Shown here piece by piece: positions 25,131-54,035 of a DNA stretch of 64,000 nucleotides; positions within the stretch are counted from its first letter, which is position 1; each line of letters opens with the position of its first letter. The stretch is from Lucifuga dentata (taxonomy: Eukaryota > Chordata > Actinopteri > Ophidiiformes > Bythitidae), in the NCBI GenBank assembly GCA_014773175.1, contig VXCM01000223.1:467118-531117 (forward strand), read 5' to 3'. Below the pieces are notes generated by a model, which saw only the letters and a list, made by a program, of their open reading frames with translations, searched no databases and was not told the DNA's origin. A program made the translations under genes and the position numbers.

Positions 25131-28100
25131 CCTGCAGCAATTCAAATTAAAAGCACCTAAAATGCAAATTAAGGAGTTCTTTTGAATGGACAGAAATACG
25201 TATTTTTTAGACTGTTAGGAAATGTTTACAGTTTATTTGTCTTAAATAATACTTGAATTGTTCAAAACTGGCTAATAGATAACTCACACGTGCTTAAAAT
25301 AATGTAGAGTTTGTAGCCATTCACCTTAATTTCACATATGTGCAGCTTGCTATGCATAACAGTTCTGACCTGCTGCACAGAATTTTGTTCTAGATCATTT
25401 ATTTATTTATTAAATTAACCCCACCTGTATGTACGTGTGAAACCTTAAAAGCAACCAGCCTTCACCCCACTAGTGAGCAACATTACCTGGTAAGATACTG
25501 AAGCATACTAGCAAAAATTTTTAGTGTTAGCTCGATTTCAACAAGTTTTAACAGTAACAATAACTGACTACATCCAACTGCTGGTGGAAAGGCAACAAAA
25601 CTCAACATTATTGTACATTTGCCTTATGTTTTCATCTTTAATTCAGGATGTGACATAAATTTATGTCATTTTGCCAGGAATCCACAGTGCATGCCTGGCA
25701 CTTCAGGGCCCAATGAAGTCCACAGACTACAAGTTTACTGTCACGAAAGACACAACCTGGTAACCTGCTAGCAATTCAGTAAGTACTTTCTGAAGGAGGT
25801 ATGGACACATTTTTGAATGTCACTAATACCAGTTTAGCAGTAAGAGTTACACTGATATTATTTTATGAATAAGGTTTGATTGGTGTGAATTATAAATGTA
25901 AAACTAAATTTAAGTGACAGTTGTGGTTTTGCTGAATTATCTCTATTGTTGCCACTACAGTAAATGAAGTAACATTACTGCAATGGTAGTATTTTGGAAA
26001 TTGTACTTCCTCTGGCTAGTTGTTGGCTCAACTTTGATCTCCTTTATAAATGCTATAATAGCAATGAAAATATAAATAATAAATAATATATGTTAATAAA
26101 TAAACATATATGTGTTCATACCACATTTTTTTTAACTTTTAATATATTTTACGAGACAGATTAAAGTTAGAAGAGTTGTATCAAGTCAGTTTTTTCCAGA
26201 GGCAGAAGCGGTAAGAACCTGCTGGCAACAGCAAGTACAACGATTCCAGATAACCAGCTTTCACATGATATTATTTGTTTGATGCCATTCTAATTAACAC
26301 CTTGTGACTATTTTGAGTTTACTACATGCAGGGTCATTGCCAAATTCTCTGAAAAGGTTTATCTTCAATATACTTTATTGCTCTTAAAACATGAGTTACT
26401 TATACACAGACAGAAAGCCATAGTGACGACAAGCTCATTGACAGTAAATAAAGACAGGAGTGAATTATGCACATAAAGAAACGATGAATTAAGCCATAGC
26501 AGGCTCATCGTGCGAATGAAACACAGACAAATCCACACAATCTGGCAAAGCAACTGAACAATGACAACCACAGAAAATGTTTATCATAATGTTAAAATGT
26601 TCAAGTGGTGATGAGAGAACATTGCAAGATGTTTTCATGTGTTTATAAAAATAATCATGTCCCATGCTTTATACTCATAATATATTCTTTAAAATATATG
26701 TTTTGCTATTGGTCTCTTACATTACTACTATAAATAATTACCTCACAGACATGATTCATCTTTTCTTTTTCTGTTATAAAATAGTGAATAAATCTTAATG
26801 TTACAAGTATTTAATCTTTTAAAATCTTATTTTCACAAATATTTTATCACAGGCTATTTACATTTCTTGTATAGAATCATACATTTTCACTTTGAAGATA
26901 ACCTGCAAAACTTTACATTGCCATCATGGCCTTTCCTTCCGCATATTCTTTCTGCTTTATAATTGGAAAATGATCCATACAAACAGTATAACCACCTTGA
27001 AAGTCCGTTAAGTAAGGGAAAACATGCAATACAGTGAACGAGAAAACACTGAATGTGGTTATGGAAAATGACACGTTAACAGCAAAGAAAATAACACTGT
27101 TAAAAGAGAGTGCCTGTAAACATCACAGTTGTATTTTGAAACCAAGAAAAGAAACAAAATTTGAGATGCTGATTTTCCTTTTATACTCAAGGAAAAATGT
27201 TGATGATTGTGTTTATTATCTTATGAAAGCATATTTCTAATTGTTAATCAAAAATAAAACAATGAAAAAATATTTCATTTGGTCAAAAAATGGCTCAAAT
27301 TCACAGTAGTTTGGAGACATAATTTGGCTAGAAACTATTTAATCTAGGTGTCACAATGTTTGACAATACAGCAATACACATGGAAAATTGTCACTGTAAC
27401 ATCAGAACAACACAAAAACTGTATAATTAAATGCCTTAGTAAAACAACTAAATAAATATAGTATTTTTCATATGTAAATCATGTCATTTGTAAATTCATT
27501 TGTAAACTGTCCACTTACTTTCTTGCCATCCAGAAGGTTACAGTCTATTCACTATCTAACATTTGCTTGTCTATATGTTGTACAGTATAGAAGAAGAGTT
27601 TGTTGAAATTTTCTTTGACACATTTCTCAAGGTGAAAATCACAAACTTTGGTGTTTTGAAAACAGTACATCATGGATTTTATTTTAGGAGAGTGTCATGT
27701 TATTGGACTCACTTTTTATCATGCTAAGAGCAATTTGAAAGCACTTAATATTAGGTTTCATGTCTTTGTTTTATGTAGCACCCTGCTACCAATAGGGTTT
27801 CAGATCACCTTCTTTTAACAGTGTATGTAATATACATGTTAAGCCAGCACAGCTATAGAGCTGCTAGTGATTCAGTTCCAAGTATGGTAAGAGGATAAGA
27901 CACAAAGAAGATTTCAGACAGGAAACAGATGTGTTAGTTTTATTAAAATACATAGAAAACTACTTTGGGTGTTTCTTATATATTTGCTAGATTGCACAAT
28001 GTAACAGCACATAGAAAGCTAATTTGATATACTGTGTCTGGAAACCTGAATTAAAACACAGGATCAGGAAACAGGTGAGCGCCATCTTCGAGGAGATGAA

Positions 28101-29060
28101 CCACGTACAACAGTTGATGTGGACTCAAGTGATTCTTTTTTTCAGCAGCAGAGTGAATAAAAAATACATTTCAACTTTCAGAGCTAATTTGGGAGGTTGT
28201 GCAAAATTCTAGAGATAAGATTACTCACTTTCAAGTGGATTTCTATTAAAAAATTATGATTCACAACAAGTGAGATTTAAGTGAGCTGTGAATTGGTGAT
28301 AGTGTAAAATACAATGTGTGCGTTAAGTACACTGCGGGAATCCTTCTGTATGTGATAACAGCTGAGTGAGGCAACAGCACTCATTACCATACAGTGGATA
28401 AGACTATGACTTGGGTCTCTGCTACATTGTCTGCCCTGAGCAGGTGTGTTGAGTACCTCCATTATTATCTATTAGTGAGAGAGTGGGACCCTGTCAGTCA
28501 GTATTGTTTAATAATACTTGCCTTTCAACAGTTTTCATCTTCCACCACTTGTATTTTGAGTCATTTCAGTACAGCACACAGGTCAACAGATCCAACAGAG
28601 ATCTCCATTTTGCATTACAACAGTCATAAAATTCAACAAACACATCACCATCTAACCAACCAATGCTTTGGACTATGCAATTTACAGAAGTCACTACTTG
28701 ATGAGATCCATAGTATATTTGCCCAGAGCATATTTATTTCTGATGATTTATTATGATTTTATATTTCTCTTAATACATTTCAAATATACTCCTTATCTTT
28801 TTCTCAACAAAATTGTATATATTTGTTAAGAAGACACAATTCAAATATATATATATATATATATAACATAGAAAATACTGTACCATAACAATTTCTGAAT
28901 ATTGTGAAAATTAATGTGAGGTGGTTAGACATGTATCACTCAGTCTGTTATAGGGTTATCACTCAATTGTGCATTAGTTTGATGAATCATATTTCAAAAC
29001 AAAATACACAAGGCTACCGCAGGGCCTGTAAACACGAGATGAAACAGCTGCATTGCGATT
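25131..29060. other. Intergenic, prps1 to frmpd3
   Basis: This is AT-rich DNA without a supported gene on either strand; all open frames are short and lack recognisable content. It contains an (AT)n microsatellite at about 28847-28864. Part of the left side could be distal prps1 promoter, and part of the right could be a longer frmpd3 3' UTR. Confidence 0.5.
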
Positions 29061-29066
29061 TTTATT
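29061..29066 (-). terminator. Candidate poly(A) signal of frmpd3
   Basis: AATAAA on the minus strand lies about 134 bases after the frmpd3 stop. Other AATAAA motifs further left could also be used. Confidence 0.3.
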
Positions 29067-29199
29067 AAGTATGATTCATTGCATTTCTTGTAAAAAAAAA
29101 AAAAGAAATGTAAACAGTAAATAAATTATGAAATTGGATGGAATCACCACCCACACCCACGACTTTTGATTACTCCCTGGTATCTTAGTAGTAGTATCT

Positions 29200-45740
<16,541 letters not shown>

Positions 45741-46683
45741 TTCTGTGTCTTTTGGGATCACTCAAATACGGCTGAAATCATGTGACAGTGCCACAATCAT
45801 TAGAGTCTCATCATCAGAGTTTTCTCTACCCAATATGTTCAGGCCATCTGCTTTCCTGTAGCTTTATGGACAGCATGCAGCCCCCTACTCACAGAACATT
45901 AGAAATGAAGGTTTTACATTTTACGGTCTTTTCTGAGATGAGGTATGGCACATTCAGAAATAAGTGGCGAGGACAAGAGAGCAATGAAATTAGCCGAGGG
46001 ACACAGAAGCTTATCTGTTTGCAAAGATAAATAACCATTCAACAGTGGGGCTGACCTTTTACTGAGAGAGGACACAGAGGAATTCTGTCAAGAAATGATC
46101 CCCAAGGGCATCAGCAGGCCAGCCTGTTGCTATGACTACAGCCCTTGCTAGCATGTTGGGTGGGCTGAGGGATAGTTGGTGGATGAGATAGTGATGTGAC
46201 TGCTATTGGGGAGGGAGAACTTACCAGTGGTTCTCTGACCTCCCTGCAGCCATGTGGCCAGATGTCAGCATTTCTTCAGGCAGTAGAGGGACAGAGATAT
46301 CTGCTGGCCCTGGAGGTCACACAGCTCCTGCTCGCCAGGCCTCAGGGTTCAAGTATGACCTTTACTATGCATCCATCCAGGCATGCATTCTAACTGTATC
46401 ATTAGCAGGGCCGCTGTATTCCATACAGGAATCAGTATCATCAGGTATCATCAGGTCCACAGAAGTAACTTTGCAATCAATCAGTTAATTTACACAGGTT
46501 GACCTATGACCACAGGAGGGCATTACAATTTACCTTTCGCACATCTGGACTTGTCATACAGGAAACACACATGTAACTATAACGACGTCAGTAGCTCAGT
46601 TTCATTTACAGTGAGTGTTATGAGAAAGGTTGTGTTCCAGCAGATTGTCAAATTCTATTTTTAAGCATCAAAAATGAGATTTA
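45741..46683 (-). other. Upstream of the frmpd3 start: possible 5' UTR and promoter
   Basis: A possible acceptor (CACATGATTTCAG) lies about 25 bases before the inferred start ATG, suggesting additional non-coding 5' exons. I cannot place a promoter, and no coding sequence is supported. Confidence 0.3.
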
Positions 46684-46749
46684 TTATCCATCCATCCATC
46701 CATCCATCCATTTTCTGTACCCATTTGTCCTGTTAAGGGTCACGGGGGA

Positions 46750-46800
<51 letters not shown>
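46684..46800. repeat. (ATCC)n-headed dispersed repeat fragment and (TTA)n microsatellite
   Basis: Six or so ATCC units are followed by attttctgtacccatttgt and a ccg/gggtcacgggg-type segment, a combination seen in widely dispersed fish repeats. A long (TTA)n array then runs from about 46750 to 46799. I do not assign a transposon class. Confidence 0.55.
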
Positions 46801-49800
46801 ATTATTATATTCTCCATAATGAAGCACAAATTTTCACTTAGTCCACAATAGAGAACAGCTGGTAACAAATAACTATGGTCAAATGTTCTTTCTTACATAA
46901 GTACATCAGTGAAGCCAGTCAAATTTAAAAAAAAAAAAGTACTTATTTTCATTTAAAAATTTTCCTAAAATTGCAATAATAACTCAACAATAGCTTAAAG
47001 CTGCTGGCTATAACTGTGGAAAGTGGTTGGGCTCTGCAGGAAATTTGCCACATAAGAAGGCAAATTACAGAGCAAATATGAAGGTCAGCTTAGTGAATGC
47101 AGTAAAAGCTGAAAGCAGCAGTCCTATTCAATAAAACAGGCATACCACTAAGCAGCACACCCCTGTCCTCCCTCCTGTGCATGTTTACTCAATTTGCTGA
47201 TCTTTTTTTTTTTTTTTTTTTTTNTTTTTTTTTTTTTTTTTTTAAGTTTAGTTTACTTTGCAGTTCACTTTATTATCTGAATTACATATGTGACTTGTTT
47301 CCTTTGATGGAGTGGACAATGAATTAGCTAGCTAATGCTACTATTGGCCAACAGGTTTGCACACAAATTAGCTGGGAATAAGAATTCAATCCAGTACAGT
47401 TTGACTTTTGTCTCTCTCTGTGTTAGCATCTAAATGTTGTGTATAATGAAACTAGAAACATGCATACCAAGATAGAAGTGATGGAGTTAGAAATGTAAAT
47501 TAATGCATTTAGGGTATAAAAATTTTTTTTTTAAAAAGTTGCAAAAATTACACTGTTCTTGCAATATTATTCAGACTTAATTAGTTTAGACTGTTCCCTC
47601 ATGCAGTAGTTATGGTTTATCCTTTAGATGTTGCATCTCCAATGTATATTCTTAATTGTTGTTTAATAGGAATTAAAGAGTCGAACGACAATTAGCATGC
47701 CATTTCAACATGACTCTTCTGAATCTCTCACTGCTTACCCAGTTTATGCTTGAGGAATTTTAACTTATTTTACTGTTGGACTAATTGTTAATTACCCTGA
47801 TTAATAGTTTCTGCTAAATGGCTAAATTATAAATTATAATTTGAATCAGAGATAGAATCAACTCTTGGAACTTGGGAGTTGAAAAGCACTAACTGGAAAT
47901 GCAGGCAGGTCATGAGTGGCTGTTACTGAATTAAGATACCTTAAAATGCCAGAGGTGACACCTAACTCCTTGATTATTTATGGTTTGCAGATGAATGAAA
48001 AGTTCGTAATTAAATCAGGATCATATAGAATACTAGGCTTCAGCATTGGCATTTTGTAAATTCTGTCTAATATTGGCAATTGGTTTCCCAGTTCCCAAAG
48101 AAACTGTAGAAACTGTAGACTAGGGAGGATTTAGTATGGTATATTTAATTAATACATTAAAATTAAAATTCTAGATTTTTGTATGTATAAACTATGTAAC
48201 AAAATCGTTAGAATTTACCAAAATAACTTATAGGTAGTGCAAATAGGTATTCAAGAGTATTTTCTTGAACAGGGTGAAAAGATTAGGGATGAACAATGAA
48301 AATAGGAATGTTCCTCGAGAATAACCTTCCATATCCCAATTGCACCAGAGGTCAGTATCAGTGTTTGAACCACCAGGCAGATATGAACATATGTGGTGAC
48401 CTTGCACAAAGTCCCACACAAGCGTCTGTTGCATTCTTACGTTGTTTACACATCCTGCTGTTGTAAATTGACAAGGAGTGAGATTGTTTCACATGCACGA
48501 TTCTCTGCAAATAAAAATTAACTGCACATGCAGTATTCTTGAGGTGAATGTATACCTCTGCCATTTGCAACAGTTATCAGAATGCCATTTGGGATTTAAA
48601 TAAACACTAAAGAGTTAGTGCTAAATCTTTGATGTTGAATCACTTTTAAATCAGTGGTGAGAAAGCAGCAACATGGAAATTTATTCCTGTGAATATGGAA
48701 CAAAGCATTTTAAATGTCACAATTAATGTAAAAATGAATTATCCACAACAATCATTGCAATATTTTGCAATGTATACAACATAAAGATGTCAGATATACT
48801 GTATTTATCAAAAATCATGTTGCATACTCCTCCTTAAACTCCATTTAATCAGAAAAGAATTTTCTGCTAGCATACAACACAGGCCGCCAATATATATCAA
48901 ATGTAGCTAATCCATGAATCAGCAAAAAATCTGTTAGGATTATGCAAGAGGTGACATAGTAACTAACTTCCAGGCCGTAATAAGTTGGCCTGGAAGCAGA
49001 AAACATGAAAGCCTTTCTGGGCACATAGTACAGTAGTCACGTCTTGTCTTAAATCTGTTTTTAAATGCTGGCTGTGATTAAAAACTCTACAAATATTTAT
49101 ACTGTTTTTCAAAGGATTGGAAAAGGCCTTTGCACTGACAGAGCCACTCAAATGAAGCCATTGGCAATGAGCCTTTAATCCTTTCTGTCATTGTGATACT
49201 GGCGAGACCAAACCCATAGAAATCCTGCAGCACAAAAGAGCCAACTCATTCTTTTGGGAAAGTAAAGGCTGATATGAAACTTCCACACTGATAAACTTGG
49301 ATTTGTTTAAACCACAGCCAGACCAAAAAAAGGGCTTTTTAAATTTTTTTTCAAATCCATTCTCTCCCTTTCTTCATTCTTGTGATGCTCTTTCTCATAT
49401 CTCATATCTATCACTGAAAATATCTGCACACACTCATTCACACTAGCAATACACACACAGTCCATATTTTTTTATATAGTGTTTGAAATACACTCTGGGT
49501 TTCAGGATGGTCTTTATGATGGGGTTGAGCTAATTTAATATTGGCATTGGGTATTTTGTTACATCCATTGAAAAACATGCAGTTTGTAACTGATACTGTA
49601 TATGTGTAATGTAACATATAACATGTCTACATTTTTACACCCAGAGAACTGTTACCAGCCAGCTGTGTGAATGAGTGCATGAAGTCACATGAACAATGGT
49701 GTGTTGAGCACACACACACACATATTCAAAGACAAAAACACTGAAACGGAAATTCAAAGACCATTCAGCAAAATGTATAAAATCATCAACTCATACCATT

Positions 49801-50838
49801 ATAACAATATGAGTAGAAATGATTAATAAAAATGTGGTTTAGTACCCCTTTTAGTACTCCCCTGAAAATTGAACCTGTGTCACTTTCAGGTGTACTCGTT
49901 CCCCTGTAATTAAAAACATCAGTTTACAAATTTATGCTGTGATGGAGGGCTTTCCTTCCTGTATCTTGTTGTCTGTGTAATCTCTTTTTCCTGTTTTTAC
50001 TGGCTAATGCAAATGTTTTCCTGCTTACCCCTCATATCCCTGCTGTCAGACAAACAAGCGTAAACCCCATTTTCTCTCAGCCACACTTGACGTGCTGACA
50101 GAATTGTCACTTCTGTAATGTAAAATAAAGATACAGATAGAAATATTTGTGCAGCTACAGGACCCAGCCATCTATCTATCTGTCTGTCTCTCACTGGCTG
50201 TGTTTACCTGCCAGCCTGGCTGCCTCCATTCTGCTCTTTACATAAATGGCCTCCTTACCAGGGCCAGATGCCATCCATTTAGGTAATGCTGCTAACTGCT
50301 TTCTTACTTTTGCTTTTTGAACTTGTTGCCCACCTAGATCTCTTTTTTTTTCTCTTAACCTCTTTGTGTATCTGTCTTGCTCTTTTTTCCTTCCTTCTCT
50401 CTGTCTTTCTGTCTCTCTCTCCTAACAGCCAGAGCTGACTACCAATTTGAAAATGGATTGCGGCTGTGAGTTAAAGTGACAGCTCCACAGTGGTGATTGA
50501 TGCAGCAAAGAGAGAGAGAGCATTGGCTCTTTGGGTTGTAATTTGTGCAGAACATTTCTCTGAATGTTTACACAGAGGTGACCAAGTTGTTGAACTCTTT
50601 GCCTTCCTTGTTTGGCCAACCAGTTAGCTACTTTCTTTATTTTAACTGTCTCCTTTTTGGTCTGCAAATATAGAAGGTTGTTGTGGTTAATTAGGTTAAC
50701 GGATGAATGCTGATCATTCTTGACCATAGAACTGTGTTTGACAAAACAGGTAACGAGGCACCTGCTGCATCAGCACATTTTTCTTTTTTTGGTCCCTCAG
50801 AACCCTCTTCCACCATTGATCTCAAAGATTTGAAATTA
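46801..50838. other. Non-coding stretch upstream of frmpd3
   Basis: There is no supported gene. It contains a long poly(T) with an N at 47224. Bases 48240-48560 hold several short open frames that I could not assign. If frmpd3 has distal 5' exons, this could be intron. Confidence 0.4.
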
Positions 50839-51713
50839 CACTACAGGCCAGAAGTTTGAGGCCACCCCCAGATTTTTAAAAAAAATCATCAATATACTGT
50901 TTTACAAGTTATTGCACATATGACAAAAATACATAAAATAAATGTAACTAATTAGTTTTCAAGAAGTATTTGTCAACAAAAAAGCATTGAAGTCATTTCA
51001 GGCTCAGACTTTGGTTTCATCGTCTGTTGCTAGACAAAATTATGTGCTGATCTTCAGCCTTTGGCCTTCTCCCAGATCATTTCCAATCACCATTGCTCCC
51101 TGTCAGCCTTTTTCTTTTTAAGGAGTACTGTACTCCATACCTGGAAACATTCAACTTCTTAGCTATTTGTCTTCGAGAAAAACCTTCTTTGCTCAAAATT
51201 TCTCTCTGAGCTCTCTGTTCAATGGTTAGCTGTGTCTTTTTTAGCCATTTAGATCCCAAAAACTTGTCACAAACTATAAATTTGGAGTCATAATATGAAG
51301 TTCAGAAGATGCAGAGCAATAGCATGGCCAGATTGTGTAGCAAGTTAATTGCAAAATGATCTGGGAGAAGGCAGACAGCAGGCTGTTGAGTAGAATGTTA
51401 AAACACATCAGCAAGGAAGTTTGGGCAAGGGCGTTTGAAACAACTGGAGTGCCAATGCCCTAATACAGACTGGGCATGCCTTCATTAAAAACCATTTCTT
51501 AAGCCATAATGTCTCATGTTGCATGTCTACATAATGTCTCTTGTTGACAAATTCTTCTTGAAATCTAATTAGTTTCATTTATTTTATATATTTTTGTCAT
51601 TTCCTGTGCAATAAATTGTAAAACAAACATTGTATTGATTTTTTTTTTTTTTTTTAATNTTTTTTTTTTTTTTTTTAAATCTGGGGATGGCCTCAAACTT
51701 CTGGTCTGTAGTG
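50839..51713 (-). mobile_element. Deleted Tc1-like DNA transposon (875 bp)
   Basis: The left end begins CACTACAGGCCAGAAGTTTG and the right end is its complement, ending CTTCTGGTCTGTAGTG. The terminal inverted repeats are about 38 bases with two mismatches. Both ends are bordered by TA, the Tc1/mariner target. Inside, on the minus strand, is the start of a transposase gene; the catalytic part is missing. A poly(T) with an N at 51659 sits just inside the right end. It can only have moved with transposase supplied elsewhere. Confidence 0.85.
51077..51240 (-). pseudogene. Tc1-like transposase, N-terminal remnant
   Basis: The fragment reads KKTQLTIEQRAQREILSKEG and FSRRQIAKKLNVSRYGVQY, then a GRRP-like linker. 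This is the paired-type helix-turn-helix DNA-binding region of Tc1-family transposases. A nearby ATG is one base out of frame across a run of A, so a frameshift probably separates the original start from the rest. The DDE catalytic domain is absent, so the protein cannot be active. Confidence 0.75.
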
Positions 51714-53932
51714 TACCTCAGTATACTACTCATCCATCTGGACTGAAAACCTAATCAAGGGGCCTCTGAGACCAAGCAAGCAAAAGACGATGAACACCTT
51801 GGGAACATTTTTAGATGAGATGAAGCTGAGGGAGAGATTGCAATCTGTAGTGTAGAAGAACACTGTGGACTTTGATCATGTATTAGAAATGTACTTGAGC
51901 AAGATTATTGTATTGGTTTGTTTCTTGTGTTCTGAAAAAATGTGATTGCTTTGCTGCTGGGGGTTAAGAAGGATAAGAAAAACAAAATTGGATTCTGAGT
52001 TGATGTGACTTCTTTTACACAATGGAATTTGCAAACTTGAGAAGGATGCAAAACATGTTTCTGAATTCCGTCAAGGAGCAAATGTGCAAATGTAAACATT
52101 GAAAACAGACGTCTGCTAGTAATGGATTTCAGTGGAAACTCTCAGCTTGTTGCAATGCATCACCAAAACAATTGTGATACTGGATGATTCCGCAAACCAC
52201 AGGATTATTACCCTGACACCCTGTTGTTCTACCTGGAATGGAGTTCACATAGTTCATCTCTCTCTCTCTCTCTCTCTCTGTTACTTCATTTTATTAGTAC
52301 CTCATCCATGACAAATGAAGATGAATGATAGTGGACTGACTTTGCTATGCTATATCCTACAGTCTGAATACATTTAAAAAGATGTATCTAGAAATGACAC
52401 ATATTAATGATTAATTCACATATCTTTACCATAATATCCTTACCATAATAACACTTCATTAAGACTTTCTGTATTGTGTGAAATATTAGAGATGTGCCCT
52501 TTTCTTCTGTTGCACACCATTTGTTTTGATTATAGAAGAGGTTTAGGTAAAGTGCACACTGTTTTTATTCAATGGCTATTATAATAGCACAATCCCATTG
52601 ACAGTGGGTGGATGAACAAAAGTGAAAACTTTATAGACTATCAATACTTTGAAATTAAAACTCAGGATTTGGTACGTTGTTGTTCTGTCAGGAGATCCCT
52701 AGTGGCAAACTTTGATGCATGAATAAAATACGACGAAAAGCAATATCTGCTAGCCTGCATGTTTGAAGATTTCCTTGGTTCCACATGTACTCTTGCCTAA
52801 CCTGCTGCTCTTGCGCCTGGGTACTCCTATGACTCATATATGCATTATTAATATGATCATCTCACCACATGACCTTCACCACTACATGGAAATTAATATC
52901 CCACCTGCTTGATAGCAAGGTTTGCAGATCAGATTAACCCCACAGCCTCACTGCGAAAATATAGCAATATGAAGCTGCTTGTCATTTGCTCTGAAAGGGT
53001 CAAAGGTCAGAGTGTCACCACTATTCCCTGTATAACGTTCCCCTCTCTAAATCTTTTATGTTGGTCTGCCATGTCACAACTCAGTCTGCACTTTGTACCT
53101 CCATAAGCCCTACTGCTGTCCCCAGAAAGCCACAGAGTCTACAGGTATAAATACTAATGTCTTACAGTTTATTTTATTATGTTCACAAAATAATCCTGTG
53201 TTCTTGTGCTCGTTAGATTAAAATGAATTATAATAAAAATAATTAGCACATGTAAGGCAACACAGGAAAGGCAAATTATTAGTCCAGTAAACTAATTTGT
53301 CAACTACAGGCACTAACCCCTGAATATTATGGTTTATTTATGAAGACAGCAGCTATTGTAATAGTGTGATCTGTTGATTATTTGTGAGTTGGTAAAGATT
53401 GATTCCTGCTCATTATAACTTGGATAACATATCAGAATCTAGCTTTTTTTTTTTTTTTTTTTTAAAGGTAATAATAATGAGAAGGCAGCTTGCTTCCATT
53501 AGGTTATGTTGAGCTGACAAATTCATTATTTTGTTATTGTGCATAAATGCTTGTTATGCTGAGATCATGAATCATGTGTTGCTGCAGATGTGGGTGTGCT
53601 ATGAATATTTTGGTGACATTGTGCAACTCTGAGCATTTACCACCTGTGGCAGCCAACTGACAAATCTCTTTCTTTTTATTTGGAGAGCATCGGATAAGAC
53701 ACATAGATTGAGTTGGCAAAATAAACTATAAAAAAGCCAAAAAGAAACACTTTTCACATAAAACAATAATATTATACTTATGCCATATGAGGAAACTAGT
53801 CAGCTACAACAGAAAATGTGTGATGAATTAAACAATAAGATAAAACTGGATAAAGTCACTACTTGGTGACAGAGAAGTATCATGAATTACTGTTGGAATA
53901 TTTTACAGTTTTGTTGTGGCATTTGAATTTAA
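51714..53932. other. Non-coding stretch
   Basis: I see no supported gene. It contains a (TC)n microsatellite at about 52257-52281 and a poly(T) tract at about 53445-53463. Confidence 0.5.
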
Positions 53933-54031
53933 AGGACCATACCGGTCATTTTGAGTACAATAAATAATACCCGACCGTTACTGACAATCATTTTCCAAAA
54001 CATGAAACTTTGAAACTACCAGTATGGTCCT
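53933..54031. mobile_element. TTAA-flanked inverted-repeat element, short copy D (99 bp)
   Basis: It starts AGGACCATACCGGTCATTTT and ends CCAGTATGGTCCT between TTAA at 53929-53932 and 54032-54035. Its inner sequence (gttactgacaatcatttt) matches the left part of copy A, so it is an internally deleted member of the family. Confidence 0.8.
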
Positions 54032-54035
54032 TTAA

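Noticed and set aside
46684..46800. CRISPR-like regular repeats
   Set aside because: These are simple ATCC and TTA microsatellites with no spacers, in a vertebrate genome.
48228..48570. Overlapping short minus-strand open frames
   Set aside because: I could not match them to a gene or a transposon protein, and they have no splice or start context.
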